Source: Branchiostoma floridae | Taxonomy: Eukaryota > Chordata > Leptocardii > Amphioxiformes > Branchiostomatidae | Direction of reading: 5' to 3' | Length of the DNA stretch: 64,000 nt | NCBI RefSeq assembly: GCF_000003815.2 | Contig: NC_049987.1 | Coordinates: 5,388,111-5,452,110 of the forward strand | Shown here: piece after piece, positions 20,652 through 31,600 of the stretch | How positions within the stretch are numbered: the stretch's first letter is position 1 | Layout of the letters: every line of letters starts with the position of its first letter | The notes under the pieces: model-generated | What the model saw: only the letters and a program-made list of their open reading frames with translations | The model's database searches: none | What the model was told of the DNA's origin: nothing | Position numbers and translations under genes: made by a program

Positions 20652-21085
20652 GGCCATGTTGATTTGATTATATGGATGACATCCTCTGGGAGCTCCAAAA
20701 CTGATGCAAGCGAGCGAATAAAAGTTTGGCCAAAAAAAAAGTTGCCTTCAATATGAAATCAATGTGGCCAGGAAGGAAACATAGGACTACAAACACATAG
20801 TATGGTATACCAACAGTTAGGTGTAGGGACCAGTACATCATACGGGTGAAAACATTTTTTTCTTCTTGGACCAATCCGACAAAAACAGACCTGAAAAAAA
20901 ATCAGACGAACAGGTTTAGTTATCTGTTTTCTGATACTTTTTTTTCAATCTACGGAATATATGTGCTCATTTTACAGCTGCTTTGCACAATTTACTGTGT
21001 GGTCCAAAACTTTTGTTTTGTTTTGGAAATGGCCGAAAATTGGTGCGAGCGCGGATGTCATCCATATAATCAAATCAACATGGCC
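20652..21085. mobile_element. Harbinger-like MITE, GGCCA family copy 3
   Basis: The termini GGCCATGTTGATTTGATTAT and their perfect complement carry exact TTA flanks (20649-20651 and 21086-21088). At 434 bp it shares both ends and interior blocks with copy 2 at 7874 but lacks that copy's central 470 bp. Confidence 0.88.
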
Positions 21086-21088
21086 TTA

Positions 21089-21860
21089 TTTGCAATGGCA
21101 AGCCGACCGCGATAACGGTCTAGGCTTCTCGAAGTTTGATGTGAACACAAGTATGTTTTTATCTATCTTACAAAGTAGATGTACTGCTCCATTTCTAAAC
21201 TGTACGTGTATGAGAACTTGTAGCACGTAACAAATTTCTAATACTTGAAATGCCTATGCCATGAGATGACACATATCTTATGCATCATTGACATGAGAAT
21301 CCACATATTTTGCAACACAAACCGTTTTTGTCATCTCCATATGTACATGTGTGAATACGAACCATCTTTCATTGCCCCTTCACTCTGGTGAAATATTTGC
21401 TTGCAGAAAGAACGTGTATAGGACGCAAGTGCTGTTGGGTTTTGTGCTTCCATTTATTATGTGGGCGAAGCCACACATTTAGTATTCTCTACAGATATTC
21501 CACCCGACCAATCAAAACTCAGAAAAAATGGAACCTGTAGCATGCAGTCCACGTTTCCAGCTTTTTAATTGGCTAACATTCTGACTGTCTGGTGGATACG
21601 TCAGGGGTAATCCTATCAACGCACAGGTCACAAAATGGCACTCGGCAGCGCAGTATCACAAAAACGTTGAAAATGCAGCAAGTTCAGAGCATCTAATCGG
21701 CTAAATAACAACATAAAAATGCCCCACAAAAAAATTTTCTAGTATTCTGTCCAAGTTTTAGTGAAATACCTTCGATTATAAGCGAGAAAAATAGCCAGCG
21801 GAAGCTCGCGGGTTTTGTCAAGCAACGCAATACATTTCTATACCTGTTAAAACGTGCGCT
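21089..21860. other. Intergenic, nothing recognised
   Basis: No ORF with a domain and no clear element boundaries are seen. Confidence 0.45.
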
Positions 21861-21870
21861 CGTAACATGT

Positions 21871-21945
21871 TGTAGCACTGGCTCAATGGGATTATTCACG
21901 CGTGGTAAACCAACGCTCCGGGATCGAATCCGTGGACAGACAATG
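21871..21945 (+). repeat. tRNA-like SINE head
   Basis: An A-box-like TAGCACTGGCTCAATGGG (21873-21890) and a near-consensus B box GGGATCGAATCC (21920-21931) are spaced as in a tRNA gene, followed by T runs. The 5' strand cannot form a good acceptor stem with the 3' side, so this is a tRNA-derived SINE or pseudogene rather than a functional tRNA. Confidence 0.55.
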
Positions 21946-21949
21946 TTTT

Positions 21950-23184
21950 TAATTTTTTTTTCTTTTTGCTGCATTTTCGCGAAAATGTTGCCTTTCTTGT
22001 TGCTTCTTTTCCTGCGATTTTTGCTTTCTTTTCCCTTCGCCCACATCCTGCATTTTTTTCAAAAATGTTGCCTTTCTAGTTGAACCTGTTTCCTAGTTTG
22101 CTTTCGTACATATGGGCCAAGCTTGAAATGCACTGCTTCATGATTTCACATGTATTTGAAACATATTAGTTTGTATTTCATTATATCTTTTACATTTGTG
22201 AATGAAGTACATACATGTATTTAAAAGGTGCTTTAACTCTATAGATTAAACGTTGCTTCTGCCAATAGAATAAATGCCTTCACATATGTGAAGAATTGTT
22301 GAATTGTTTCGTGAGGTCGCAAATCACAAAGTTGGGCAAAACGGTCTTATTAATCTACTGCTGGTTTTAAGTACATGCTGGGCAGTTGAATCATTCAATC
22401 TCTATCTTGAAAACTACATCGCTAATGACGTGGTTAAAGAAAGCTTTCTGACCGATCCCCCCCCAGGAAAGCATTTACATAGTCACCATTGTCTCTTGAC
22501 CTGTATTTGAATTAGGAAAGGTTATCAAAACGGTGGCACTGCGCGGCAACGTTGGCATGTTGGTGTACACTTTGGTCTTATACTGTCAACAGTAAACCAA
22601 GTTAACCAAAATGTTTGCGCAAAACAACTTATCAACCACTATATGCATATAGATATTTTGACGCCTTGTGGTCTGTTGAACTCGCCTTTTTAAGTGTGAA
22701 AAAAACTTAGAATCGAATGTATAGAATTCAAAGCGAACTGGAGTTTTAAGCATTACGGTTAACAATGCTTCTCGTATTCAATGCCATATTAAAACATACA
22801 TGTCTTGGAATCTGATAGGTTGGTGATAGATATTCAAAGACCAATATTTATATAAGCAATATGTCGGTTGAACAAAGAGAAATTCCAAAAATAAGTAACT
22901 AAAAGAATATATTGGAGATAGGTAGTACAAATTGTTTGCACCATGTCGGAAGTTTAACCCCTATATTGCATGCCTTGTTGGCTGGGCTTTTGTTTGGCTT
23001 ATCATTTGTGTTATTTTGTGGATGTCTATCAGTTCTGACTGTACATACCCGACTTTTGACAATTTCCACACAAAAAGCAAGCCTTCTACTATGTCAGGCC
23101 AAAGAGTTTGTTAACATACACTCCTTGTATGTGAGGGCACGACCTGGATATAGAGGATACTGTAGTGTCCCGTATTCTTGTTTT
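21950..23184. other. Intergenic, downstream of paralogue B
   Basis: AT-rich, with T-rich tracts at 21950-22070. ORFs up to 123 codons (22912-23283) have hydrophobic stretches but no recognisable family and are not convincing. Confidence 0.4.
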
Positions 23185-23266
23185 CGTGTCCGTTGTATCA
23201 GTTACACATTGCCCTTGGTTCCTCTCGTGTCCGTTGTATCAGTTACACATTGCCCTTGGTTCCTCT
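23185..23266. repeat. Exact 41-bp tandem duplication
   Basis: A 41-bp unit beginning cgtgtccgttgtatcagtta is repeated head to tail without mismatch. It ends 7 bp before the stop codon of paralogue B (minus strand), so it lies in that gene's 3' UTR. Confidence 0.92.
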
Positions 23267-23272
23267 CTGATC

Positions 23273-23959
23273 TTAAACCATGACTTCTCCGTTTGATGAT
23301 ACCGGCTCACTTTCTTCACTGGATGTGGGTAGCGAATCAGTCGCCTGGATAGGCGCTTTGAGGATCTCGTCATGCAGTGGGGGATGAGCAGGGCCGTTGC
23401 CATGTGGCGGAGGTCCTGGCTGTATCTCTTCGTACGGGTTTTCGTCGGCACGCAAGGCGTACAGATTCTCACGACGCTGGAGCTCTTGCTGGCGCTTTAA
23501 GATACCAAGAATAGGCTGAAACATGCCTTCTTGCGCGTCTTGAACCTGTTTCTTGCACGCCTCCAATTCTTGCTTGACTGTGTCGGCGTCTTTCTTGCGA
23601 TCGCGGCCGATGCTCCTTATTTCCTCTTGGAGCTTTATCTTATCCTCTTCAAGCTTTCTAACCCTTTCAGCGAGGTAGTTCTGCTCTCGTTCTTGTATTT
23701 TACGCGCCAGTTCTTCATTCGTTGTGACTAACTCCCTATTCCTAGCAACCAACTCTTCATTTTCCTTCACGACCTCTTCTACCTGAAGTCCTTGCACGAG
23801 AGCTTCCAAGCAGACATTATGGGTCTTGAGGGCTATGCATTCATCGATGAGATGTTGGCGAGTTTTGTCCTGCAGATCATCTTCGTACTTCTGCAAGATG
23901 TCGGTTGAGACAGGAGGATCTGTGCACTCCTTGGGTGTTTTGGTCAGGGAACTGGCCAT
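23273..23959 (-). CDS. Coiled-coil protein, paralogue B (intact)
   Basis: A single coding exon gives 228 residues from an ATG in strong context (gcagccATGGcc). A consensus splice acceptor (tttattgtttcag) lies 20 nt upstream, so a noncoding first exon is expected. A matching donor (ctttcag|gtacgt) is at 24540. Residues 22-48 hold the family block KYEDDLQDKTRQHLIDEC and following; residues about 60-145 are a Glu/Lys/Arg heptad-type coiled coil; the C-terminus is Pro/Ser/Glu-rich. Tyr176 sits in NPYEEI, which matches the classical Src-family SH2 ligand pattern pYEEI; the frame-broken relative at 5694-6496 has NTYETL at the same place. No membrane segment or signal peptide is present, so the product is probably a cytosolic scaffold. 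I do not recognise the family by name. Confidence 0.75.
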   Translation of the reverse strand: MASSLTKTPKECTDPPVSTDILQKYEDDLQDKTRQHLIDECIALKTHNVCLEALVQGLQVEEVVKENEELVARNRELVTTNEELARKIQEREQNYLAERVRKLEEDKIKLQEEIRSIGRDRKKDADTVKQELEACKKQVQDAQEGMFQPILGILKRQQELQRRENLYALRADENPYEEIQPGPPPHGNGPAHPPLHDEILKAPIQATDSLPTSSEESEPVSSNGEVMV

Positions 23960-24148
23960 GGCTGCGCACAAAATATCCTGAAACAATAAACATCTAGTCT
24001 ACCACAGCCAGAAATTTCTTCTACATTAACATTGTTCTTATCTTCTTCTTGGTATCTTGGTTTATTCTATTGTCACTACTGTCCAAATTGGCTATCGCAA
24101 GTTATAATTAATTGTCTAGTTCAAAAGTTCAGTTGCTGTTCCTCTTTT

Positions 24149-24190
24149 GATGGACTTCGTGACCGAAGTCCATTGGTCACGAAGTCCATT
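24149..24190. repeat. Short inverted repeat (hairpin)
   Basis: 'atggacttcgtgacc' and 'ggtcacgaagtccat' are inverted within about 40 bp, with a further 'gaagtccat' between them. Confidence 0.75.
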
Positions 24191-24539
24191 GCCCTAACCA
24201 GGGAGGGATCGCAGCAAAAATAAAAGTTTGCTATTAGTTAAGTTCAACCGCACATTTGACAATCGGTATTAGTAAGATAATTTGTAGTCTTGTTGCAAAA
24301 GAAGGAAGATTTTCAAATACCAAAACACAGTATAAGACTCTCTTTACGCGCTGACGTTACCTGTCACCAATCAAGTACAGTGAAAACTTTATTGACATCC
24401 ACAGGCAAAATGAGTTTCGAAATCACCATTTAGTCCTAGAAATACGTTTTACCTTTAGTAGATGCATGTACTGTCACCTTCCTCCATATCTTACATTGCC
24501 TGTAATCTGATAAAGATGGAAAAGTCCGCCGGAACGTAC

Positions 24540-24640
24540 CTGAAAGGGTTGTTGCAGACTACCTGGTGGTCCTACCTGGCGTCGACGAGAAAGGGGCGAG
24601 TGGAGGTGCCTTGAACAAACTTTGCCTTCGTCAGCAGAAG
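24540..24640 (-). promoter_or_regulatory. Probable noncoding exon 1 and promoter of paralogue B
   Basis: On the minus strand a strong donor ctttcag|gtacgt ends an exon at 24540. It pairs with the acceptor at about 23980, giving a 560-bp intron in the 5' UTR. A CRE-half-like tacgtcac lies at about 24644-24651, just beyond this exon. The transcription start is not visible, so the exon's upstream limit is approximate. Confidence 0.45.
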
Positions 24641-25389
24641 ACGTGTGTGACGTATTAGATATGGTGGTCGCTTGGACTACAAACAAAGGGGTGGCGAAGT
24701 TCATTCGTTTTTACCTTAGATTTATTTTTATTCACCACAGTACAGAAAGTACCAATTTTCAATGTTCAAAATGTTTGATCTATAGTTGGCAGCTTACCAT
24801 AAATGTTCCAACAACTTGAGGCTAACGTTATTTTGACAACGGACTAAACAATTTACTGACTATTCAACGTGTAGTTGGTAATCCCAGAGCAAATATATGG
24901 CTTTCTTCTTAAATCTAGTAATCTCAAAATACATTGTATCATCAGAGAGAACAGCAAAATATGTTACCGTTGTACTAACAGTGCATGGATTTGGTGCAGT
25001 GCCACTTTTACCCGTACCGCGGCGCTTTTAGAAACGTTTGAACAACTTTCTCCCAATTCTCACGATTTACGACCTGTATTCCAGTGCAACGCTTCACTGT
25101 CATCGATACAGGGGACGTTCAAAATAACCCCATGGAGTTTTGTACGTGCGAGGAGATGTAATAATGCCGACAATTATCAATTTTATCAAAAATTCAAGAA
25201 AGGAAAATTTTCTTATTACTTTTTACCCTTTGGTGCCTTTTTATAACATGACTTGTCCATGTGCTTGTGGGTCACAGTCAGACATCTGGGATGTGTCTTA
25301 CAACAATGAATGTGTGTGTTAATTTTTCTGTAATACGAGCTTTGCTCGCGGCTTGGCGCTTTTAGAAAAGTAAAGTTTGAATGACTTCC

Positions 25390-25573
25390 TGACAACTTCC
25401 GGTCCACTTCCTGCATTCCAGCCAACAACTCTCCGCCAATCACAGCCCGCAAAATTCCTGACGTCACTAATTTCACCAATCATAGCGCGCGGGACGCCTG
25501 ACGTCACGACCCTCGGGATCCCCTCATTTACACAAATAATGTTGGGAAGTTGTTCCCCGCGTTTCCCATCAGC
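25390..25573 (+). promoter_or_regulatory. Promoter of the ROS1-like gene
   Basis: Just upstream of exon 1 are two perfect CRE palindromes TGACGTCA (25459-25466 and 25499-25506) and two CCAAT boxes (25436-25440 and 25476-25480) in an alternating CCAAT-CRE-CCAAT-CRE order. ETS-like ACTTCCGG lies at 25395. The segment is CpG-richer than its surroundings and has no clear TATA box. CREB/ATF and NF-Y are the obvious candidate regulators. Confidence 0.65.
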
Positions 25574-25681
25574 ATGGTCACACAGCTTTTACGCGCTTTT
25601 CTGCTGTTTTCCGCCGTATTTTCGCGATCAGATGCCCAGGATCTACTTACACAATGTAAAGACCGGTGTGACAGTAGCATG
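25574..25681 (+). CDS. ROS1: ROS1-like exon 1 (signal peptide)
   Basis: 36 codons run from ATG (MVTQLLRAFLLFSAVF...) to SSM, ending at a strong donor g|gtgagt in phase 0. The hydrophobic core LLRAFLLFSAVF followed by SRSDAQ is a typical secretory signal; cleavage is likely near residues 18-22. Cys28 and Cys32 form the first CxxxC. Confidence 0.85.
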
Positions 25682-28600
25682 GTGAGTGGAAAAATCATTT
25701 TTACGTCTGAAATCTATCTTTTATATCTGGCGCTTTGGCGATTTGGCGCTTTGGCGTTTGGGTTGCAGTGGGAGGGAGGGGGGCAAGGTGTTGAAGGTTT
25801 TTTGATCGGTATGTTTTCTTATTGGAAAACTCAGACTGGGAAAACTGGGAAAACTGTTAGGACTACTACAAACTGTGAGCTTCCATCTTCGCTAGTCTTG
25901 TGGTAGTAAGGGTCTGCTAAGGTGCTTGTACTTGAGTCTTGAAAATCGCGATCGATTTCAATTTGACTACTTTTGCTTGTCCAAAACAACGACATAAATA
26001 AATTTGTGATTCTCAAAAATATTTGTGATTCTCAAAAATATTTATGAATCTCAAGGGAACTTCAACCCGATTTCCCGACTTATCTGCCTCTTGATCGTTT
26101 CTTAAACAAAAACAGCAAGTCTTTAATTTTTCTCGAGTTGTTGGACGTTGATCACAGAGAATGTTAAGACGCCAACCTGTTTATGATTTCGCTTCAAGTA
26201 GATCTTATTTCTAAAACGTGATTCTAAGACAGATCTGGGACTGATAAGACGTTGTTTTAATCTTCCACTCCTTCAGTGTTCCCAATACACCGGCTTTAAG
26301 TTGTTTGTGAAAAGACCAAGCTATTATAAGAACGTAAAAGTGGGCATATGGTTTCTGTCCAGATTTCACGCTACACATTTTTGGCAGCTTACCGAGTAGA
26401 ATGTTTTCTGACGTTAGTCAACAACCAGGATACCTGGAATTGTCATCAGCAAATTCTGTATTTTTGTAACCTTATGACTATTTCACTTTGCCAGTTTACG
26501 CTTTCGATTTTTTTTTACGAATAAGGCGTTTAAATGTTAGATCTGTTCTTGAGACGTAGGGAGCTATATACAGAAAAAAGACAATGAGACAAACCAATAT
26601 TTGATTTAGAAACTTGATATCATAATGTAGTTTACATAGATCGTGAGAAAATCAAACATATAGATTAAGATGTCGTTTTCTTGAATATGTTAATCTGCCC
26701 AAGATCATCACAGATTAGGTGTTAGGATGCAGAATATTTTGACAGGTTTGCAAAACAAGCCACTGTCTAGCATTTTGTCTTGTCAGGGATACTACAAAAT
26801 AGCTTATATTGTGATTATGAATTACTGAAATAAGCAATTGTCAAGAAAGTAAAAAAAAGAAAGCTTAACTTAAGGAAATTAAGAAACAATATGTAACACG
26901 CCATGTCTTGTATTTTGAAAGCAGCTGTATACTGTAATTCATTTTGTCTTCTCGGTACCAAACTTTCACGGTCTGAGAAAATTTAACTTGTTCTCGGAAC
27001 TTAATGTTCACTATCGCGGCAAGTGCACATACAAAAAGTCTGTGAATTATTTTTATCAGTAATGATAAGTTCACGTTACAGTCGTCACCGTGAAAACCGT
27101 GAACATAACAGTACATTGAAAAAATCAGGAATTACAGTAACTTGGTTTGACAATCGTATTCCTGAATAGTCATAACAAAAACGTAAGCTTGGGCTTACTT
27201 CACAGGATGTTTGTGGGAGGGGTCGTATAGACAGGAAGTCTGAGGTGAGTTTACCTGTACGATGTAATACACACACCTGAGTGTACAGGTATCGCTCACA
27301 CCTACAAACTCTTTCTGAGGCTCAAAGCGAAAAATCTGTGACATTTTTTCAAAGTTTTGAATTTTTGTTTTAATGTTACAACTTAACAGAAAATGTTTCG
27401 AATATTGATGATTACAAAAGATGAAATAAGAAATTGTAGCTGTAAATGTGTACAATAAACAATGCTTCAAATGATCAGGCCATACTTCAGTTTTCAGTTT
27501 TGTAGAGATTTCAATAAAAAAACAACTTTATTTCATGTTAGCTGCAGGATAAAAATTAAGGAGCACTTATGAAATCTTTATCGAACATTCATGCTCCACT
27601 AGGTATCAGGCATGTATACCTGATTATTTTGACCTCCATGCCCCACCAGGTGTGATTCTATTTTTCCCTGATTATTTCCTGTGGCCTTCTAGCTACATGC
27701 CTGAGTCACATGATGACATATCTACACCAAAGGCCATTTTGTGCATATGATGTTTATATTAGTGGGCCACAGTGTGGGACCAAAACATATTGGGTTGTCA
27801 ATCAAACTTGGTTGGACCACTCCAGAGACTGAGGAAAAAATGGTTTACAAGAGGGTCTTAAACTATGTAAAATTTGAAGGGACTGTAATAGTAGCTTATG
27901 ACTGGAGTCTGGAGGTTAACTTTTTCCAGGTAATTGGCCAGCCAGGTTTGATTGTAGTCAGCCACCTGTCATTTGCCCTTAATTTCAGATTATTGGTGAT
28001 TTTACAAGGTATGCAAACAGAAAGATTTCAGCATTGTTTGCAGTGCAAATGTGTGTATTTGATGATGTCGTTATACTTGTTACTGTGTGAATCAAGTCTT
28101 GGCTATGCTTTTAGGAAGAACGCAGACAGGAGGTCAATATGTGATGTCACTCACCTGGATGCCAGGTGTTGTCAGGTATACATGTTTACACCTGGGTGTG
28201 GCAGAGTTGGCATTGCATACTTTTTTTAGCACTATATGTATAACCAACTTTTTGTGTAACACACCAGTGTAGGCAACCTAGGCATTTGGCCTCTCACACC
28301 TGAACTAAATTTTGCATATACAGTCAAACCTGTCCAAGACGACCACCCGGGGGACCGGGGAAAAGCGGTCGATTTGGACAGGTGGTCGCTGAGAAGAGTA
28401 TCGACTCAAAACATGCCCGATGCAAAGTATAAATGGTTTCCGTTGTGTTTAATGGCAAATAGCAGACACACTGAACGCATGTAAAGAAGCGAGGTCTTTA
28501 ACCCACCCATTGACCACCGCCATCTCTATTCGAAACATAACATTGTAATGGCAGTCAAAATCCGACGCAAACTGGCCGGTTTTGGCACAAAATCGTGCTA

Positions 28601-31600
28601 GTAATCATAAAAAATTGATGAAAACCTCAATTTTGAAAATGATGCGGTCGTTATGGGTCCCAATTTGGGCCGGTCGCGGTCGCGTTGGCCAGGTGGTCGT
28701 TGAGAAAAGGTCGCTTAATGCTTACGTCAATGGGGAAAAAAATCGGGACCGAGAAAAAGCGGTCGAAATGGCCAGGTGGTCGCTGAGAAGAGGTGGTCGC
28801 TCTGGCAGGTTTGACTGTACTGTAAATGTGCTTGGAGACAAGTCCTGGGATCTGATGAGATTGCCATGCTGTTCTCTGTGACATTGAGTTACCCTCTAGG
28901 ATAGTTCAACAAAAAAGAAAATGAGAAAAATCCTGACCATGATGGCTTGGTAACGCTGGTATTTGTAATCTTGACTGGTTCTTGATCTTTTCTGAGTTTT
29001 AGTAGTAATGTTAGATCTAGTGTATCCACCAATTTAGATTAGTCATTCATTCTGTACATAATGGAATGATGGATCATTGGAAAGACAGTCACAGCTGTGT
29101 TTTTTCTTGATTGTCAGTTGACTAACCACCCTCCCATGCTGCATTTGACCTTCAAACTTCAAACAGTGCAGCTCTTCTTATGCAAAAGAGATAGACAGCG
29201 CTGAAAAGGTTTTCTGTGGACAAAATCTTTCTCTTTCACGTGCCTGTACCGTGACCAATTTTCCACTTGGAGAGCCACTGTCTCTTCACACCGAAGTATT
29301 CCTGGTACTGTTCGGGTCAACAGACGGACAATACAGGAAAGGAAGTAAGGTCAAATGAGATCATCCTGGAGTGAGCTTTAAGCATACTGTGATGTACTCT
29401 AGATTCATGTACTTTTGCAGTGGTTTTATCTCGAACTGATTTATCTTGACTCGCTTTGACTTCACAACTTTGAAGGAATTCCGTAGTACAGTAGTATTAA
29501 CGTTACATTTGAAACACATATTTGTGGTGTCAGGATTTGTCATCTCGAAAATTTCAAGATTTCCAGCATTCAAGCATTTTAGTAGTGACACATGCATGTT
29601 ATCAATATCATGGCCCAACATTTGTTTTCTGTCATGTTGCAAGTTGTCAGAAATTTTATTAGCAATTTGAGAACCAACAGATTATTTAGTGTGGCCTGAA
29701 GGCTGAAAACATGTCATCATTAGTCTCCAAGCAGATGTTGTGGAAGGCTAAATTGTTTTTCGTAGCTGTACATGTGGTAGAATTTCATGTGTTGGCCCTA
29801 GAACCCAGAACCCAGGCTTATTGAAATGTAAGTTGTAACAATCTTTAGCCTCCCCAACATTGTATCTGTAGAGAGCAGAGTAGCATAGATGTTAGCCTGG
29901 ATACCATACCCCAACGGCCCAACCTCAAATATCCCTGCACGTTAGATACTTGAGATCAGGCTGGGGTTTGGTAACCAGGCTACATAGATGTGTGGTTTCA
30001 GCCAGGTAGGAGTTTTTTTACTCCAGGATATCCCAAGCTTTACATGACGTACATGATCATCCCTACAATGTCCTAGCTACATATATAATATCTCTCCTGA
30101 CATGACCACCAGATGAACTGCTGAAGCACCAGAAATGTTCCCCTCCTCCTGTGTCTTCAGTCCTGTTACAGATGATGTGCAGCTGGCAGTTCCAACAACA
30201 GAACCATTGTTGGAGGGAAAGACCATGTGTAGTTCCTGGTACATACCACACATAACTGCACCCTGTTATGGGACTCTGTAATTTGCAGTAATTTGGGAAG
30301 GAGGTCACTCAGGGGCAAGGAGACTTTTTATCCCAATGGAAATCCTTCACAAATGGCTCAAAGTGGCCGTTATTACTGCTGCTTGGGAGCAAATATTACC
30401 CCTTCCTTTAAAAGAGATGTGCAGGTGCAAGTGAAATTGAATGCTAATAACATTCAGTCTCTTGGACTGTTGAAATTGGCTAAAGTAGGGATGGATACTT
30501 TGTAGGTTGTGCGTGTATTATTAATGTATTTTATGTAGACCACTGGAAGAATAGCTGGCAACATAATGTTGTAATAGCTAAAAGTGGATCTGAATAAAGT
30601 CAAAGTCAAAGGGGCCCAAAGCTTGCCTTGGAGAACAGTTATGTTATCAAAATGTTACACAATATGGCCGAATAAAGAGTTGGATGAATGGGCCAAGTAA
30701 GTATTGAAAAATACTAACTAGCATTCAAGGGTCAATGTTACTCTCATATGGAGTTGCCTGGATGCCAAATATGATATTTAACAAAAGAGATCATCGTTGA
30801 TTATGACAAACATCCATGTCAAAATTGATATCGCACTGGCTGAGTTTACAGTCCCCTCAGGTATCTGTCAGAACTTCCTTTGTTATGAGTTATGCATGAC
30901 AGATGTACTTTGAGTGATGGCAAGATTGCTGAGATGGTTTTGCTTCAGGAAAATAGAAATTCCTTGAGCTATATTGAAGCATCCTTAACAAGTTAACGGG
31001 ACCTTGTGGTTATGTTACGTGTCTCAAAAAATCCTCCATGCCTCAGGACTTATGATGTAAATAGATGTAGTGTTGGTAAGGCCAGACCAAGTTAATTTCT
31101 TGGTTTACGGATTCGCTCGCTCCTATTTTTTGGAAAAAAAAAATAAAAATAAAAATTACCACTCAGCAAATTTTCACCATTGATGAAACCATTCACCAAC
31201 TTTCTGGTGTAGCAAATTGGCCTTTACATTATAAGCTCCTTAAAGTGTGGGTACAGGGGCTGTTACTGTACAATAATAGTGTTTTTGTACTTTTTTCAAG
31301 CTGAAAACTTTTTTCTTTATGTTTTGGATTTAGCCGTCACCTTTACCCCAACCATTTTACAATTTTTGTTTTTATTTTTATTTCGCCCTCTCGCTCCATA
31401 TTTTCTATGAAAAAATCCGTGAACCAAGAAATTAAATTGGTGTGGCCTAAGAGGCGAGAAATATCTTTCAGCACTCCCCAGGGCAGAGGGCAAGGTTCAC
31501 GGTCAGGGGCAGCATTCCAAACGTCTCCGTTGCCATGGTAGCAGTGTCACAACACCTACTTTGACGTCCACATGTTGTGGAAGGCTCTGATAAAGCCACT

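Noticed and set aside
22912-23283. 123-codon ORF with hydrophobic segments
   Set aside because: It contains both units of the 41-bp duplication and overlaps the antisense end of paralogue B; no family resemblance.
23960-23986. Earlier start for paralogue B
   Set aside because: It would need a TTG start and spans a consensus splice acceptor; the ATG at 23959 has a strong context.
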